64,000 bases of DNA from an uncultured Fibrobacter sp. Lineage in GTDB: Bacteria; Fibrobacterota; Fibrobacteria; Fibrobacterales; Fibrobacteraceae. The notes beneath the pieces were generated by a model. That model was not told the origin of the DNA, did no database searches, and saw only the letters and a program-made list of their open reading frames with translations. Position 1 is the stretch's first letter, and every line of letters starts with the position of its first letter. The stretch lies in assembly GCF_947166265.1 (NCBI RefSeq), contig NZ_CAMVDO010000003.1, forward strand, positions 62,001 to 126,000, given 5' to 3'. Positions 48,198 to 57,160 of the stretch are shown piece after piece. The translations under genes and the position numbers were made by a program.

Positions 48198-48977
48198 TTA
48201 TTTGGATTCTGCCGTTTCGCTAGCCGCCACAGCTTTTGCGGCCTTATCGGCGGCCTGTTCAAGGCGGGCAGGCTTTTTCGCAAGATTTCGGATAAGACCG
48301 AACAATGCGGAAAGTTCGTTGCGGGTCGGATGCAGGCGCTGCAGAAGCGTGTTGAGGAAATTGTCACGCCACGACTGATCGTGATACTGGCCGGTCAGAT
48401 AGCGATCCAGGAACTTCTTGAAACTGTCGATCTGTTCGATAGTCGCCGGAGCTGTTTCGCAAGCCCCCTTGCTTCCGCGCTTTGCACGGCCTTCGCCGTT
48501 CGCAAGCGCACCGCTGCGACAAAGTTCGTAGAGGCCCACCGTAACGGCCTGAGCCAAGTTCAAGCTCATGAGTCCCGGCACCGGAATTTCGCACTGGTAG
48601 GTGCAAGCGTTCACTTCTTCGGTTTCGAGCCCACAGGATTCACGACCGAACACCAGCGCAATCGTTCCTTCTTCGGGCAAAAGTTCCGAAAGCCCAGGCA
48701 TCATCGTGTGCTTGATGGCAGAACCGTAAATGCGGCGGCTGAATGCGACGGCGCAGGCACAATCGCCAATGGCATCTTCGAACTTGTGCACGATAGTCGC
48801 CTTATCCAAAACCTCGTGGCTGTTCGGAGCCGTATGGTAAGAATTTTCGATGACCTTGTCACGCCTCGGGTAAACGATATACAGTTCATCGAGGGCGTAG
48901 CAATGCATGGCGCGGGCCACAAAGCCCACATTGTGCGGATGTTCCGGTTCTACAAGTACAACTCTGAATTTACGCAT
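48198..48977 (-). CDS. trmJ: SPOUT-class tRNA 2'-O-methyltransferase (TrmJ-like)
   Basis: 259 residues. N-terminal half is the trefoil-knot SPOUT domain: VVLVEPEHPHNVGFVARAMH, ALVFGRESCGLETEEV (SAM site) and MSLNLAQAVTVGLYEL, the order seen in TrmJ/TrmH family enzymes. The C-terminal part (about 180-259) is a helical extension as in TrmJ, which methylates position 32 of certain tRNAs. The exact target cannot be read from sequence. It heads a two-gene unit with the downstream small protein. Confidence 0.83.
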   Translation of the reverse strand: MRKFRVVLVEPEHPHNVGFVARAMHCYALDELYIVYPRRDKVIENSYHTAPNSHEVLDKATIVHKFEDAIGDCACAVAFSRRIYGSAIKHTMMPGLSELLPEEGTIALVFGRESCGLETEEVNACTYQCEIPVPGLMSLNLAQAVTVGLYELCRSGALANGEGRAKRGSKGACETAPATIEQIDSFKKFLDRYLTGQYHDQSWRDNFLNTLLQRLHPTRNELSALFGLIRNLAKKPARLEQAADKAAKAVAASETAESK

Positions 48978-49028
48978 AATAGTTATGAGGTTTGAGGTAT
49001 GAGGTCGCTCGCAAGCTCGCTTTGAGGT

Positions 49029-49919
49029 TTAATTAGGCGCCTTCGGCGCAAGTTTCCAAGCAAAACCCTTACCGCGGATTTCATTTTCAATTGTTTCTCC
49101 GGATTCCATTTCAGCACCGGCATAAATCACGGAATGCTTGAGTGTCACACCAGCAGGCACCTGAACGCCTTCTTCAACAACGGCTTCGTCTGGGCTGCGA
49201 CCAAGTTCCTTGAGGCGAGCTTCCACCGCCGCCATCAATCCCTCAGGCGAGCCCATGTCAATCCAAGTCGCATGCAGCTGCGTCATATCCACAAACGGGG
49301 CGCGACCAGCAGCAATCTCTTGCTTCCAGAATTCGCGGATATCGAATTCACCGTCGCAAATTCGCGAAAGCGCCTCGTCACTGTACCAGGAAACACCCGA
49401 GAACGTAGCAGGCAAACCGTCTTCACTACCGAAACGACCGACCACACCCGCCAAGCGACCATCAGGCCCCACGCGAAACGTATTCACCTTCGGAAAATCG
49501 ACTGCGAGCAAGGCCACCTGCGGGCCGTTCGGCTGGGCGGCCAATGCCTGCGCATTCCGAACAAAAGCGTTTAGGTCAAAATTACAATAGGCGTCCCCAT
49601 TCATAATCAGGAGACCACCACGGTAGCCCTCGTTATAAATGCGACGTAAAGGCCCTGCCGTTCCAAGAATTTCGGGCAGTTCCACCCAGACTTTTTCAAA
49701 GCCAAGTTTCTCCCCTGCCGCCACCACCTGGTCCGCCAGGTAATGCGCATTCGCGTGTAAACGAATGTTCCCAATCGTACGCGCCTTTCGGGCCTGCAAA
49801 TCCAGAATCGAGGCGTCCACCACGGGGACGAGCGGTTTTGGCGTATCATTTGTAAGCGGGCGCAAACGCGTCCCGAGGCCCGCCGCCAAGATCAACACAT
49901 TCAGGGAATCCATTTCCAT
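49029..49919 (-). CDS. Sugar-phosphate nucleotidyltransferase (MurU-like)
   Basis: 296 residues. The start signature VLILAAGLGTRLRPLTNDTP and KPLVPV are the nucleotide and substrate-phosphate loops; LLIMNGDAYCNFDL holds the metal Asp. The C-terminus adds a hexapeptide-like stretch (VTLKHSVIYAGAEMESGETI). It is closest in feel to MurNAc-1-P uridylyltransferases and mannose-1-P guanylyltransferases, so the sugar is uncertain. The ATG at 49919 is supported by a TAAATTTG box 5 bases upstream and no Shine-Dalgarno; an ATG at 49913 is the alternative. Confidence 0.8.
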   Translation of the reverse strand: MEMDSLNVLILAAGLGTRLRPLTNDTPKPLVPVVDASILDLQARKARTIGNIRLHANAHYLADQVVAAGEKLGFEKVWVELPEILGTAGPLRRIYNEGYRGGLLIMNGDAYCNFDLNAFVRNAQALAAQPNGPQVALLAVDFPKVNTFRVGPDGRLAGVVGRFGSEDGLPATFSGVSWYSDEALSRICDGEFDIREFWKQEIAAGRAPFVDMTQLHATWIDMGSPEGLMAAVEARLKELGRSPDEAVVEEGVQVPAGVTLKHSVIYAGAEMESGETIENEIRGKGFAWKLAPKAPN

Positions 49920-49924
49920 TGCCA

Positions 49925-49932
49925 CAAATTTA
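49925..49932 (-). promoter_or_regulatory. Promoter -7 box TAAATTTG, 5 nt before the start
   Basis: Minus strand TAAATTTG, TGGCA, ATG. Perfect TAnnTTTG match. Confidence 0.55.
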
Positions 49933-50017
49933 GAAAAATGACATTTGAGGCCTGTACAAAACGCATATTTCACCTTGAAAATAGCCCAAATGCATCTAGT
50001 TTACTAATTTATCTAAC

Positions 50018-52273
50018 ATGAAGAAACGCTACATCGCCCTTATCGTTCTCGCGGTATTGATCGTAATCGTCATCGCCGCCTTAAAACTCGGCCCTAGCCT
50101 CGCCAAAGACTATGTGGTCGCCCACTCCGAAGAACTCATCGGCCGCAAGATGAAAATCGAAAACGTGGAATTCAGCCCGTTCTCGTTCACCGTCACCGTC
50201 GACGATTTCGCTATCTACGAAAGCGACGGTACCACGCCCTTTGTAGCCTTCGAAAAATTCCGCATCAATGCAAACCCCACGCGCCTTCTCAAAAAAGAAA
50301 TCAGCGTGAGCGAAATCTACCTGAAGGGGCTTTACACGCGAGTCACCCAGAAAGGTAGCCAATTCAACTTTAGCGACATTTTAGACAAGTTTGCCGCCGA
50401 CAGCACCGCCGATTCCGCCGCAGTCAAAACCGAAACCGCGCAGACGCAAGTCGCCGACACGGCACAAGCCCTGAACCTCGACCCCACCGAATCCATCGGC
50501 TTCAGCATCGCCCTCGAAAATATCACGCTCGAAAAAGGCAACATCATCTACGAAGACCTCAAGGTCGGCTCCAAGATTCACCTGGAAGACTTCTCCGTCG
50601 CTATTCCCGCCGTGTACTTCAGCAACAAGAACACCGACATCGGCGTGAACCTCAAGTTCGCAAACGGCGGCGACCTGGGAGTCAAGGTACAATTCAACAT
50701 GAAGACACAGGACTTCGGCGTGAACGTGACGCTCAACAAGCTTGCGCTCGCCATCGCCAAGCCCTATCTCAAGGATTTCATCAACTATAAGGATTTCGAA
50801 GGCTCTCTCGGCGTGAACCTGAATGTTGCGGGAAACATCAACCACATTCTCGCCTCGAACCTGAGCGGCACCGTCGCCATTGACGGCCTCAAGCTCACCG
50901 AAACCAGTGGCGACGTCATCGGCATTTCGCATGTGGGCGTAGGTATTGCAAAGGCGAACATAGACGAAATGGATTTCCGCATCGACTCTGTTCTCGTAGA
51001 CGGAGCATCCGCGCACCTCAACCTGTTCAAGGACGGCAAGACCAACATCGACGTTCTGCTTGAACCCATTATGAAGCCCGCCAAGGACACTCCAGTTGAT
51101 TCGACCGCTGCAGAGGAGCCGAAATCGAATGAAAAGTCCAAGCCGCTCAAGGCGATTGTAAATAAACTCGCTGTTACAGGTACCACCGTTTCGGCCACGG
51201 ACCACACGCCCAAGCAACCGTTCAACTACAAAGTAAGCAACATCGCCGTCAACGGTTCGAACATCAACTTCAACACGCCCTGCGCCATCAACGTAACGGC
51301 CGCCTTCCCCGAAGGCGGTACACTCTCGCTCAAGTACAAGGGGGCTCTTTCGGACATCAGTACGATGGACGCCTACATAAGCGTCAAGAACCTCGCCCTC
51401 AAGCATTTCACGCCTTATAGCCACCATTACACCGGCTACCCCATTAGCTCGGGCACAATGGCCTTCGCGAGCGAAAACAAGATGAACGGCTGGAACATCG
51501 AAAGCAAGAACACCATCGACATCTACAATATCGACGTCGGCGACAAGGACGCCAATACAGACCCGGAATACACCGTCCCGATGAAAGTCGGCCTCTACAT
51601 TCTAAAGGACAAGGATGACAAAATCCAGTTCGATGTTCCCGTGAAAGGCAACGTGAAAGACCCCGAATTCTCTTACCTGAAAATCGTGTGGCAGACCGTG
51701 ATGAACCTACTCATCAAGGTGGCGCTTTCTCCATTTAAAGTGGTCGGAAACGTCGCTGCGACAGGCGCAGGGGCCATCGGTCTCGACCTCGGCAAGAACG
51801 ACGAAATCCGTATCGACCCGCTCGCCAGTTCGTTCAGCAGCGAACAGTACGCCAAGGCTCAAAAGATGGTCGAAGTCCTCGCCAAGGACAATAAACTCAA
51901 GCTAAACTTTGTTCAAAGTTTCAACCTGAAGCGCACCGTAGACGCCTACAAGACCCGCAAGCTGAAAACCGAATTCTACAAGGCAACGCAGAACAAGACG
52001 ACGCTTAACGAGCTCGACGAAAAAGCCATCCAGGCTATCGCCGACAAGGACAGCGCATACGCCGCCTACGCCAATGCGCACGCCAAGGAACTTGACCGCA
52101 AGGCCCTCGAAAAAGAAATCCTTGCGATGGCCGAAGCCCGCAACCAGGAACTCCTCAAAGTCCTGCAACAGCAGCCCGGAGTCACCAAGAAAAACGTGAC
52201 CGTGACGACAGCCCCGCGTAGCGCCCTCACGCCGAAAAAAGGCATGTACAAGGTGCAAATCGACGTGCAGTAG
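50018..52273 (+). CDS. AsmA-like DUF748 envelope protein
   Basis: 751 residues. One N-terminal membrane helix (IALIVLAVLIVIVIAALKLG) and a long beta-rich periplasmic part typical of AsmA/DUF748: KMKIENVEFSPFSFTVTVDD, FRINANPTRLLKKEISVSEI, then repeated strands and a C-terminal region (about 570 on) with FKVVGNVAATGAGAIGLDLG and a charged helical tail. AsmA-like proteins are thought to bridge the periplasm and move phospholipids. A Thr/Ala/Asp-rich linker lies at about 125-155. Monocistronic, with a bidirectional terminator after it. Confidence 0.85.
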   Translation: MKKRYIALIVLAVLIVIVIAALKLGPSLAKDYVVAHSEELIGRKMKIENVEFSPFSFTVTVDDFAIYESDGTTPFVAFEKFRINANPTRLLKKEISVSEIYLKGLYTRVTQKGSQFNFSDILDKFAADSTADSAAVKTETAQTQVADTAQALNLDPTESIGFSIALENITLEKGNIIYEDLKVGSKIHLEDFSVAIPAVYFSNKNTDIGVNLKFANGGDLGVKVQFNMKTQDFGVNVTLNKLALAIAKPYLKDFINYKDFEGSLGVNLNVAGNINHILASNLSGTVAIDGLKLTETSGDVIGISHVGVGIAKANIDEMDFRIDSVLVDGASAHLNLFKDGKTNIDVLLEPIMKPAKDTPVDSTAAEEPKSNEKSKPLKAIVNKLAVTGTTVSATDHTPKQPFNYKVSNIAVNGSNINFNTPCAINVTAAFPEGGTLSLKYKGALSDISTMDAYISVKNLALKHFTPYSHHYTGYPISSGTMAFASENKMNGWNIESKNTIDIYNIDVGDKDANTDPEYTVPMKVGLYILKDKDDKIQFDVPVKGNVKDPEFSYLKIVWQTVMNLLIKVALSPFKVVGNVAATGAGAIGLDLGKNDEIRIDPLASSFSSEQYAKAQKMVEVLAKDNKLKLNFVQSFNLKRTVDAYKTRKLKTEFYKATQNKTTLNELDEKAIQAIADKDSAYAAYANAHAKELDRKALEKEILAMAEARNQELLKVLQQQPGVTKKNVTVTTAPRSALTPKKGMYKVQIDVQ

Positions 52274-52371
52274 GCAGGGGGGGAAGACTCCCCCTCACTA
52301 CAAAAAAGGACGAGCGAAAAGCTCGTCTTTTTTTTCGTTACCCCTACTGCGGGGGCACCCCGCAACGCCCC
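52272..52371. repeat. G/C-run intergenic element, copy 3, split by a terminator
   Basis: Left half GGGGGGGAAGACTCCCCCTC (52276-52295) and right half CGGGGGCACCCCGCAACGCC (about 52349-52369) resemble the two ends of the elements at 13732 and 40773, with the terminator hairpin in place of the middle. Confidence 0.55.
52302..52335. terminator. Bidirectional terminator between the DUF748 gene and thiG
   Basis: AAAAAAGGACGAGC-GAAA-GCTCGTCTTTTTTTT between convergent genes. Confidence 0.92.
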
Positions 52372-52373
52372 GT

Positions 52374-53141
52374 TTAATCTCTCAAGAATCCCGTAAGCGG
52401 ATCAGAAGCAGAGGCTCCGCGGGTCAATACGCGGCCAAGGCCAGCGAGGTAAGCCTTTCGGCCCGCTTCAATCGCAAGCTTGAAACTCTGCGCCATCATA
52501 GGCAAGTCACCGGCAGTCGCAAGCGCGGTATTCGCCATAATCGCAGCGGCGCCCATCTCCATGGCAGCGCAAGCTTCAGACGGTTTGCCGATTCCCGCAT
52601 CCACAATAATCGGGAGGTCGATTTCGTCGATGAGAATTTGGATGAATTCGCGGGTAGAAAGGCCCTTGTTGCTTCCGATAGGAGCGGCTAGCGGCATCAC
52701 GGCTGCGGCACCCGCATTCGCGAGGTCGCGCGCCACGTTCAAATCCGGGTACATGTAAGGCATCACTACGAAACCTTCCTTGGCAAGCGTCTCGGTCGCC
52801 TTCACGGTTTCGTAGTTGTCGGGCAAAAGGTACTTGGTGTCGCGCATGATTTCGATTTTCACGAAATCACCGCAGCCGAGTTCGCGGGAAAGTCGCGCGA
52901 TGCGCACCGCCTCGGCGGCGTTGCGTGCGCCGGACGTGTTGGGTAACAGCGTCACGCCCTTCGGAATATAGTCCAGAATATTCTCGTGTTCCTTGGTATT
53001 CGCCCGGCGTACCGCGAGGGTCACAATCTGTGCCCCGGCATCGCGCACCGCTGCTTCAATCAACTTAAGGGAATACTTGCCGGAACCTAAAATGAAACGG
53101 GAACTGAATTCGTGACCGCCAATAACGAGTTTGTCGTCCAT
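52374..53141 (-). CDS. thiG: Thiazole synthase
   Basis: 255-residue TIM-barrel enzyme making the thiazole phosphate of thiamine from deoxyxylulose phosphate, ThiS-thiocarboxylate and dehydroglycine. Visible: [102 protein letters not shown] and the C-terminal [11 protein letters not shown]. The start at 53141 has GAAGGC upstream; the longer open frame is repeat DNA. A TATATTTG box 24 bases upstream suggests its own promoter in addition to readthrough from thiSF. Confidence 0.94.
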   Translation of the reverse strand: MDDKLVIGGHEFSSRFILGSGKYSLKLIEAAVRDAGAQIVTLAVRRANTKEHENILDYIPKGVTLLPNTSGARNAAEAVRIARLSRELGCGDFVKIEIMRDTKYLLPDNYETVKATETLAKEGFVVMPYMYPDLNVARDLANAGAAAVMPLAAPIGSNKGLSTREFIQILIDEIDLPIIVDAGIGKPSEACAAMEMGAAAIMANTALATAGDLPMMAQSFKLAIEAGRKAYLAGLGRVLTRGASASDPLTGFLRD

Positions 53142-53165
53142 AAAGCCTTCTTTTTTATTCGAAAC

Positions 53166-53173
53166 CAAATATA
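53166..53173 (-). promoter_or_regulatory. Promoter -7 box TATATTTG of thiG
   Basis: Perfect match between thiF and thiG, 24 bases before the thiG ATG. Confidence 0.5.
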
Positions 53174-53199
53174 GAAAAGCTTTTTTGGTGAATAGAAAT

Positions 53200-53226
53200 G
53201 GAGATTCCCGCCTTCGCGGGAATGAC
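53200..53226. repeat. Hairpin repeat, 'GCCTTCGC' family, between thiF and thiG
   Basis: GGAGATTCCCGCCTTCGCGG continuing GAATGAC; stem TTCCCG / CGGGAA. Confidence 0.82.
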
Positions 53227-53230
53227 AACA

Positions 53231-53893
53231 TCAATCCAGTCCGAGAATCAGGCGAATCGCTGTCAAAGCCTGGTGAGCAGCACAGAGCATCACACGCGGA
53301 GCGATCAAGCCGATTCCGTCATTCACATCACTTTTGCCGTCACCACAGACATAAAAACGTTTTGTCACCTTGCGGGTCGTAATCGAATTCCCGCTAGCGT
53401 AGCCCGCCATTCCAGATGCCGCGACCAGAAACTTTTCGGGCATATTTTCAAGCACCGTATTCACGAGCATCGCCTTCGCCTCGGCATTGTCGAACGCCTC
53501 GCAAATCAAGTCCGCTTTCGCAAGCAGCGACACCGCATTATCAGCGGTCACTTTTTCGAAATGCATCTCGAATTCCGTATACGGGGCAACCTCTTTCAAG
53601 TTCGCAAGGAGCGCCTCGGGCTTCGGCATGCCCACCTGATTCGCCTTGTACTGCTGCCGATGCAAGTTCGTCACATCGACGCGGTCAAAGTCTATCAGGA
53701 TCAGTTTCCCGACACCGGCACGAGCAAGCGAAATGGCAATATTCGAACCGAGTCCACCAAGGCCACAAACGGCAACCGTCGTCGCCTGCAACTTGCGCAC
53801 GGCATCCTTTCCCTGCCGCTTTTCAAGTGCAGCAAGCATCTCTTCGCGAGAGGGAACGCAAGAATCGCGCGTCTGTGAACAAGCGTCAGCCAT
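53231..53893 (-). CDS. thiF: ThiS adenylyltransferase
   Basis: 220 residues, E1-like enzyme that adenylates the ThiS C-terminus before sulfur transfer. ATP-binding [40 protein letters not shown] and the Arg/Lys positions downstream are intact; the C-terminal part is short (ThiF length is usually 220-250), with only scattered Cys and no clear zinc CxxC pairs. The ATG at 53893 overlaps the thiS stop as TGATG; a GTG three bases upstream is also possible. The middle gene of thiS-thiF-thiG. Confidence 0.9.
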   Translation of the reverse strand: MADACSQTRDSCVPSREEMLAALEKRQGKDAVRKLQATTVAVCGLGGLGSNIAISLARAGVGKLILIDFDRVDVTNLHRQQYKANQVGMPKPEALLANLKEVAPYTEFEMHFEKVTADNAVSLLAKADLICEAFDNAEAKAMLVNTVLENMPEKFLVAASGMAGYASGNSITTRKVTKRFYVCGDGKSDVNDGIGLIAPRVMLCAAHQALTAIRLILGLD

Positions 53894-54087
53894 CACCCGC
53901 CGCCTACGAAATTCACGACCTCGACGACATCGCCGTCGGCAAGCACCGTCTCGGCATACTTTGCCTTCGGAACAATTTCCTCGTTCCGTTCCACAGCGAT
54001 GCGTACGGTATTGTACCCCGCTTCTGCAAGATATTCAGCAACGGTCTTCCCCGCCGCATCGACACTCTGTCCATTAATAGTAAGCAT
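53893..54087 (-). CDS. thiS: Sulfur carrier protein ThiS
   Basis: 64-residue ubiquitin-like carrier beginning MLTINGQSVDAAGKTVAEYL and ending VVEVVNFVGGG, where the terminal Gly-Gly is the site of adenylation and thiocarboxylate formation. The final residue is a third Gly, matching the usual GG ending closely. The start at 54087 lies 4 bases after a TATATTTG box with no Shine-Dalgarno. It overlaps thiF (TGATG), so the pair is coupled. No TPP riboswitch is visible in the 38 bases before it. Confidence 0.92.
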   Translation of the reverse strand: MLTINGQSVDAAGKTVAEYLAEAGYNTVRIAVERNEEIVPKAKYAETVLADGDVVEVVNFVGGG

Positions 54088-54091
54088 AGAA

Positions 54092-54099
54092 CAAATATA
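54092..54099 (-). promoter_or_regulatory. Promoter -7 box TATATTTG, 4 nt before thiS
   Basis: Minus strand TATATTTG, TTCT, ATG; same spacing as dut and pdxY. Confidence 0.62.
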
Positions 54100-54125
54100 G
54101 GAAAATGAACACTCCAATACTGTTC

Positions 54126-54419
54126 TCAGTTCAATCCGCCTACATAATCGCGGACAACTTCGTACACGACGTTATGGAAAGAAAAATACTTGATGCCGTT
54201 CTTTTCCACAGGGATATAGAACAAATGGCGGCTAAAGCACTTATGCGTCGATTGAGAACGAACATCGACATACTCCACAGACAAAGTATCACCATAACGC
54301 TCAATTGACAAATCGGCATCAACATAGTCATAATCTTGAACGAAAAGAAGTTCTACCTGGGTCCAATTTTTCCCTGCTTCTTGTAAATACGCCTTTTTGC
54401 TATCTTCTACAGAATACAT
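54126..54419 (-). CDS. Small protein of unknown function
   Basis: 97 residues without signal peptide, aromatic-rich (many Tyr/Val: VQDYDYVDADLSIERYGDTL, HLFYIPVEKNGIKYFSFHNV). No family is recognised. It begins 15 bases after the stop of the frameshifted Ser-rich lipoprotein gene, so the two are likely one transcription unit. No Shine-Dalgarno is obvious before the ATG. Confidence 0.55.
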   Translation of the reverse strand: MYSVEDSKKAYLQEAGKNWTQVELLFVQDYDYVDADLSIERYGDTLSVEYVDVRSQSTHKCFSRHLFYIPVEKNGIKYFSFHNVVYEVVRDYVGGLN

Positions 54420-54434
54420 CTTTAAAAACTGGTT

Positions 54435-54927
54435 CTAGTCCTGACAGAAACTAATCTCAAAATGCGGTGCGGCAGGTTCATTTTTTTCCGCATTCAGCGA
54501 GTCCTTATTGACAACAATTGGCGGTACACACGAAACAGTCATAACACTTGGCGGGGGGCACTCGGTACCGGGGTAATGGTATTTCGATTCGCCATTTTCG
54601 ATATAGAGCGTATCGGGGCAGCAACCCCTTGTATCATAATCCAACCAATTTTTGCTAGAACTACTTGATGCAGGGAACTCCGCTGAAGAAGAGGATTCTT
54701 CCTCGCTAGAAGATGATTCAAGTGCAACCTTGCAACAAGTTGTATCGGGAGGTAGTTCTTCTGCTTCGGACGATAAGCCCTTGTCAGTTGTCACATTTTC
54801 AGATGAAGAACTTAGCGATGCCGAGTTATCGTCAACGGTAGCAGAAGAATCGAGGCTAGATGACGAATCGCTACAGGCACAAAGAACATGCGACAAAAAA
54901 AACGCCGCAAATAAAGAACTTTTTCAT
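54435..54927 (-). pseudogene. Ser-rich lipoprotein gene interrupted by a frameshift in a T8 tract
   Basis: The ATG at 54925-54927 has a perfect AGGAGGAT before it and starts MKKFFICGVFF, but in that frame a TAG follows after 18 codons. With one T fewer in the run of eight (54895-54902) the frame becomes MKKFFICGVFLSHVLCACSD, a proper lipoprotein signal, and continues for about 150 residues: a Ser/Glu-rich stretch, CCPDTLYIENGESKYHYPG, and a C-terminal part with PSVMTVSCVPPIVV. As sequenced, the product would not be exported. The rest of the frame is open to 54435, so the change is recent or an error. Family unknown. Confidence 0.72.
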
Positions 54928-55043
54928 ATAATCCTCCTATGCCCCTAAATATAACATAGAAGGCAGCAAATTTGTTGCTGTATTCGCAAGAAAGCATCTA
55001 TATGCAGGACATTTTCACCTCGGTTTCGAGCCGAGAGAAATCT

Positions 55044-55460
55044 TTATTCATCAAAGTCATACGCGCCAGATTCCACAGCATCGCAAACCATCTCGGCGCG
55101 TTCTTTCAAAACAGAAAGAGTCGCTCCATTTGAAGGTGCTCTAGAAACCATGGCATAGTCTTTACAAGTCACCTCAGCATCCGCCACACGCTTCAAAGAT
55201 TTCTCAGAAGCCTTGCAAAGATCGTTCCATTCAGACTGCGAGAAGCCTATATATGTCGATGTCACAACAATATAGTCACCATCGATAACAGATTTTTCAC
55301 TAACAGTCTGTCCATCTTGCGTAAGAACCACGGTTACAGAATTCGCGTCCCAAGAGGCTTCGCAAGAAGGCTTATCGCTAGCACTGCTAGAATCATCACA
55401 AGCGACAAAACTAAACATTACAGCCAGGAAAAGCGCGGGGAATAGGATTTTTTTATTCAT
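55044..55460 (-). CDS. Small lipoprotein of unknown function
   Basis: 138 residues. Lipoprotein signal MNKKILFPALFLAVMFSFVA with Cys at 21, a short Ser linker (DDSSSASDKPS), then a compact domain with four Cys (SCEASWD, LCKASEK, VTCKDYAM, MVCDAVES) that probably form two disulfides. A strong AGGAGG Shine-Dalgarno. No family recognised; likely a surface or periplasmic lipoprotein. Neighbours are another Ser-rich lipoprotein and the GH43 genes. Confidence 0.72.
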   Translation of the reverse strand: MNKKILFPALFLAVMFSFVACDDSSSASDKPSCEASWDANSVTVVLTQDGQTVSEKSVIDGDYIVVTSTYIGFSQSEWNDLCKASEKSLKRVADAEVTCKDYAMVSRAPSNGATLSVLKERAEMVCDAVESGAYDFDE

Positions 55461-55594
55461 TACGACCTCCTGTTTGGGATAATGCCTTATAGGAGTTCTT
55501 TATGAACCCCACCTCATTCTGAATATATCATTTTACTTATGGAAAGTCAATACCCAATATCAACTTTTATCAATGTGGGCATAAAAAGCGATAG

Positions 55595-57160
55595 TTAAAA
55601 CATCACCCTGTAGCGGATTTGCTTATCGAAACGGCGGCCCTTGAGATCGCGGAATCCGGAGCGCTCAGGCAAACGCAGATTTGCGCGGTCACGGAGTTCA
55701 TCGGCACGAATCGATGTCGTTTCGCTGTTAGAACTTTCCGGCGCAACTTCGCTAGAGCTGGACATCACTGTCGCAGTATCCGGCAGTACCGCCTTTTCCA
55801 ATTTGAATTTCTGGTTGTCCGTTCCGGTGCGCACCCAAGTAATCACCGGCATGCCAGCATCCTTCGAAATATTCAGCACATCGCCCACGAAATCGCTGTC
55901 ATAATCACCGTAAATGTAGTAGCCCTTGTTCACAGAGGCATTCTCGATGCGGATTTCACAAGCGTTCGCCGAAGTCTTCACCGTATCCAAGAGTTCTGTG
56001 GGCGGGCAATAATAGCGACCCGTTCCAAAATTCTGCAAGGTGTAATGACGGCGCTTTTCGCTCTGCTTGAGCACCCACAACTGATTGTTGGCGCGGGCAT
56101 CCGCAGTATATTCTACCAGCGGGCGCTGCACCACGATTCCGTTTTCATCTTCCAGCGTGAGGTTGCTATGGGAAACCGTCATGCGGTAACCACCATTTTC
56201 GACCAACGCGTTATTGACTTTGTCTACACCCGTCGAGGTGCGCTTGATTTTCTGGACATTCGCATTTTCGTCATAATACAGGTAGTCGATATTCACGGAA
56301 CGACGGTAAGTCCAGCCGCCCGGAGAATTCGCGCCATGATACATAAAATACCAATGCCCGAGATACTTGAAAATCGCCTGGTGGTTCGTCTCGGAATTGT
56401 CGAGCTTATCGTTCAGCACGCCCATCTGCGTCCACGGTCCATTGATACTCGGAGCCATGGAATAATTCGTGGTCGAAGGGTACCCCGACGCATAGCTGAA
56501 GTAGTAATTGCCGCGGTACTTGTGCATCCAGGGCGCCTCGAAGAAATCCTTAATCTTGATGTCTTCAGGAGTGCCCGCGAGTTCAACCATATTCTCCTTG
56601 AGTTTTACGCGGCGGCCCGCACTCCACGAGCCCCAATACATCCAGATATCATCGCCATCGTAAAAGATTGCGGGGTCGATATTGAGTTTCACATCGTTCG
56701 GCGTATTGTCGGTAATGAGCGCCTGCCCGATGGCATCGACCCACGGGCCCGACGGATGATCCGCCACAGCCACGCCGATAGCGAAGCCTTCGCTCCCGTT
56801 TTCCTGGATGGTTCCATGATGCACAGCCACATACCAGTAGAATTTTCCGTTACGGTATTCGCAGTGGCCCGCAAAAGCGCTGGCGTTTGCCCACTTGAAT
56901 GTTTTCACACTGAGTACGGCACCGTAATCATGGTAATTTTCCATGTCATCGGTCACGAGCACGTGCCAGTCGTTCATGATGAACGCCTTGTTGTTATTGC
57001 CCTGGGGGCCCTGTTCGTCGTGGCCCGCAAAAATGAACAGGCTGTCGTTATGCACAAGGGCAGCCGCATCGGCTGAATAGAAAGCAGTAGTAAGGGGATT
57101 GGCAGCGAAAGCTGTAACCGCGCACAAGATTATACTTAAGAATGGATTGCTTCGTCGCAT
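55595..57160 (-). CDS. GH43-family glycoside hydrolase with RICIN-like module and basic C-terminal tail
   Basis: 521 residues from the ATG at 57160 (MRRSNPFLSIILCAVTAFA), which lies inside a dispersed repeat; longer in-frame starts at 57214 (ATG) and 57247 (TTG) are possible. The five-bladed propeller of GH43 is visible: PLTTAFYSADAAALVHNDSL, NIDPAIFYDGDDIWMYWGSW (Asp base region), FFEAPWMHKYRGNYYFSYAS (Glu acid) and FKYLGHWYFMYHG. A RICIN-like lectin part follows (about 345-455, QLWVLKQSEKRRHYTLQNFG), then a Ser-rich linker and a C-terminal tail GFRDLKGRRFDKQIRYRVMF, shared with the upstream GH43. Likely acts on arabinoxylan or arabinan side chains. Confidence 0.85.
   Translation of the reverse strand: MRRSNPFLSIILCAVTAFAANPLTTAFYSADAAALVHNDSLFIFAGHDEQGPQGNNNKAFIMNDWHVLVTDDMENYHDYGAVLSVKTFKWANASAFAGHCEYRNGKFYWYVAVHHGTIQENGSEGFAIGVAVADHPSGPWVDAIGQALITDNTPNDVKLNIDPAIFYDGDDIWMYWGSWSAGRRVKLKENMVELAGTPEDIKIKDFFEAPWMHKYRGNYYFSYASGYPSTTNYSMAPSINGPWTQMGVLNDKLDNSETNHQAIFKYLGHWYFMYHGANSPGGWTYRRSVNIDYLYYDENANVQKIKRTSTGVDKVNNALVENGGYRMTVSHSNLTLEDENGIVVQRPLVEYTADARANNQLWVLKQSEKRRHYTLQNFGTGRYYCPPTELLDTVKTSANACEIRIENASVNKGYYIYGDYDSDFVGDVLNISKDAGMPVITWVRTGTDNQKFKLEKAVLPDTATVMSSSSEVAPESSNSETTSIRADELRDRANLRLPERSGFRDLKGRRFDKQIRYRVMF

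Noticed and set aside
54088-54125. TPP riboswitch before the thiamine genes
   Set aside because: Only 38 bases separate the genes and they contain a promoter box 4 bases from the ATG; no THI-box sequence is present.
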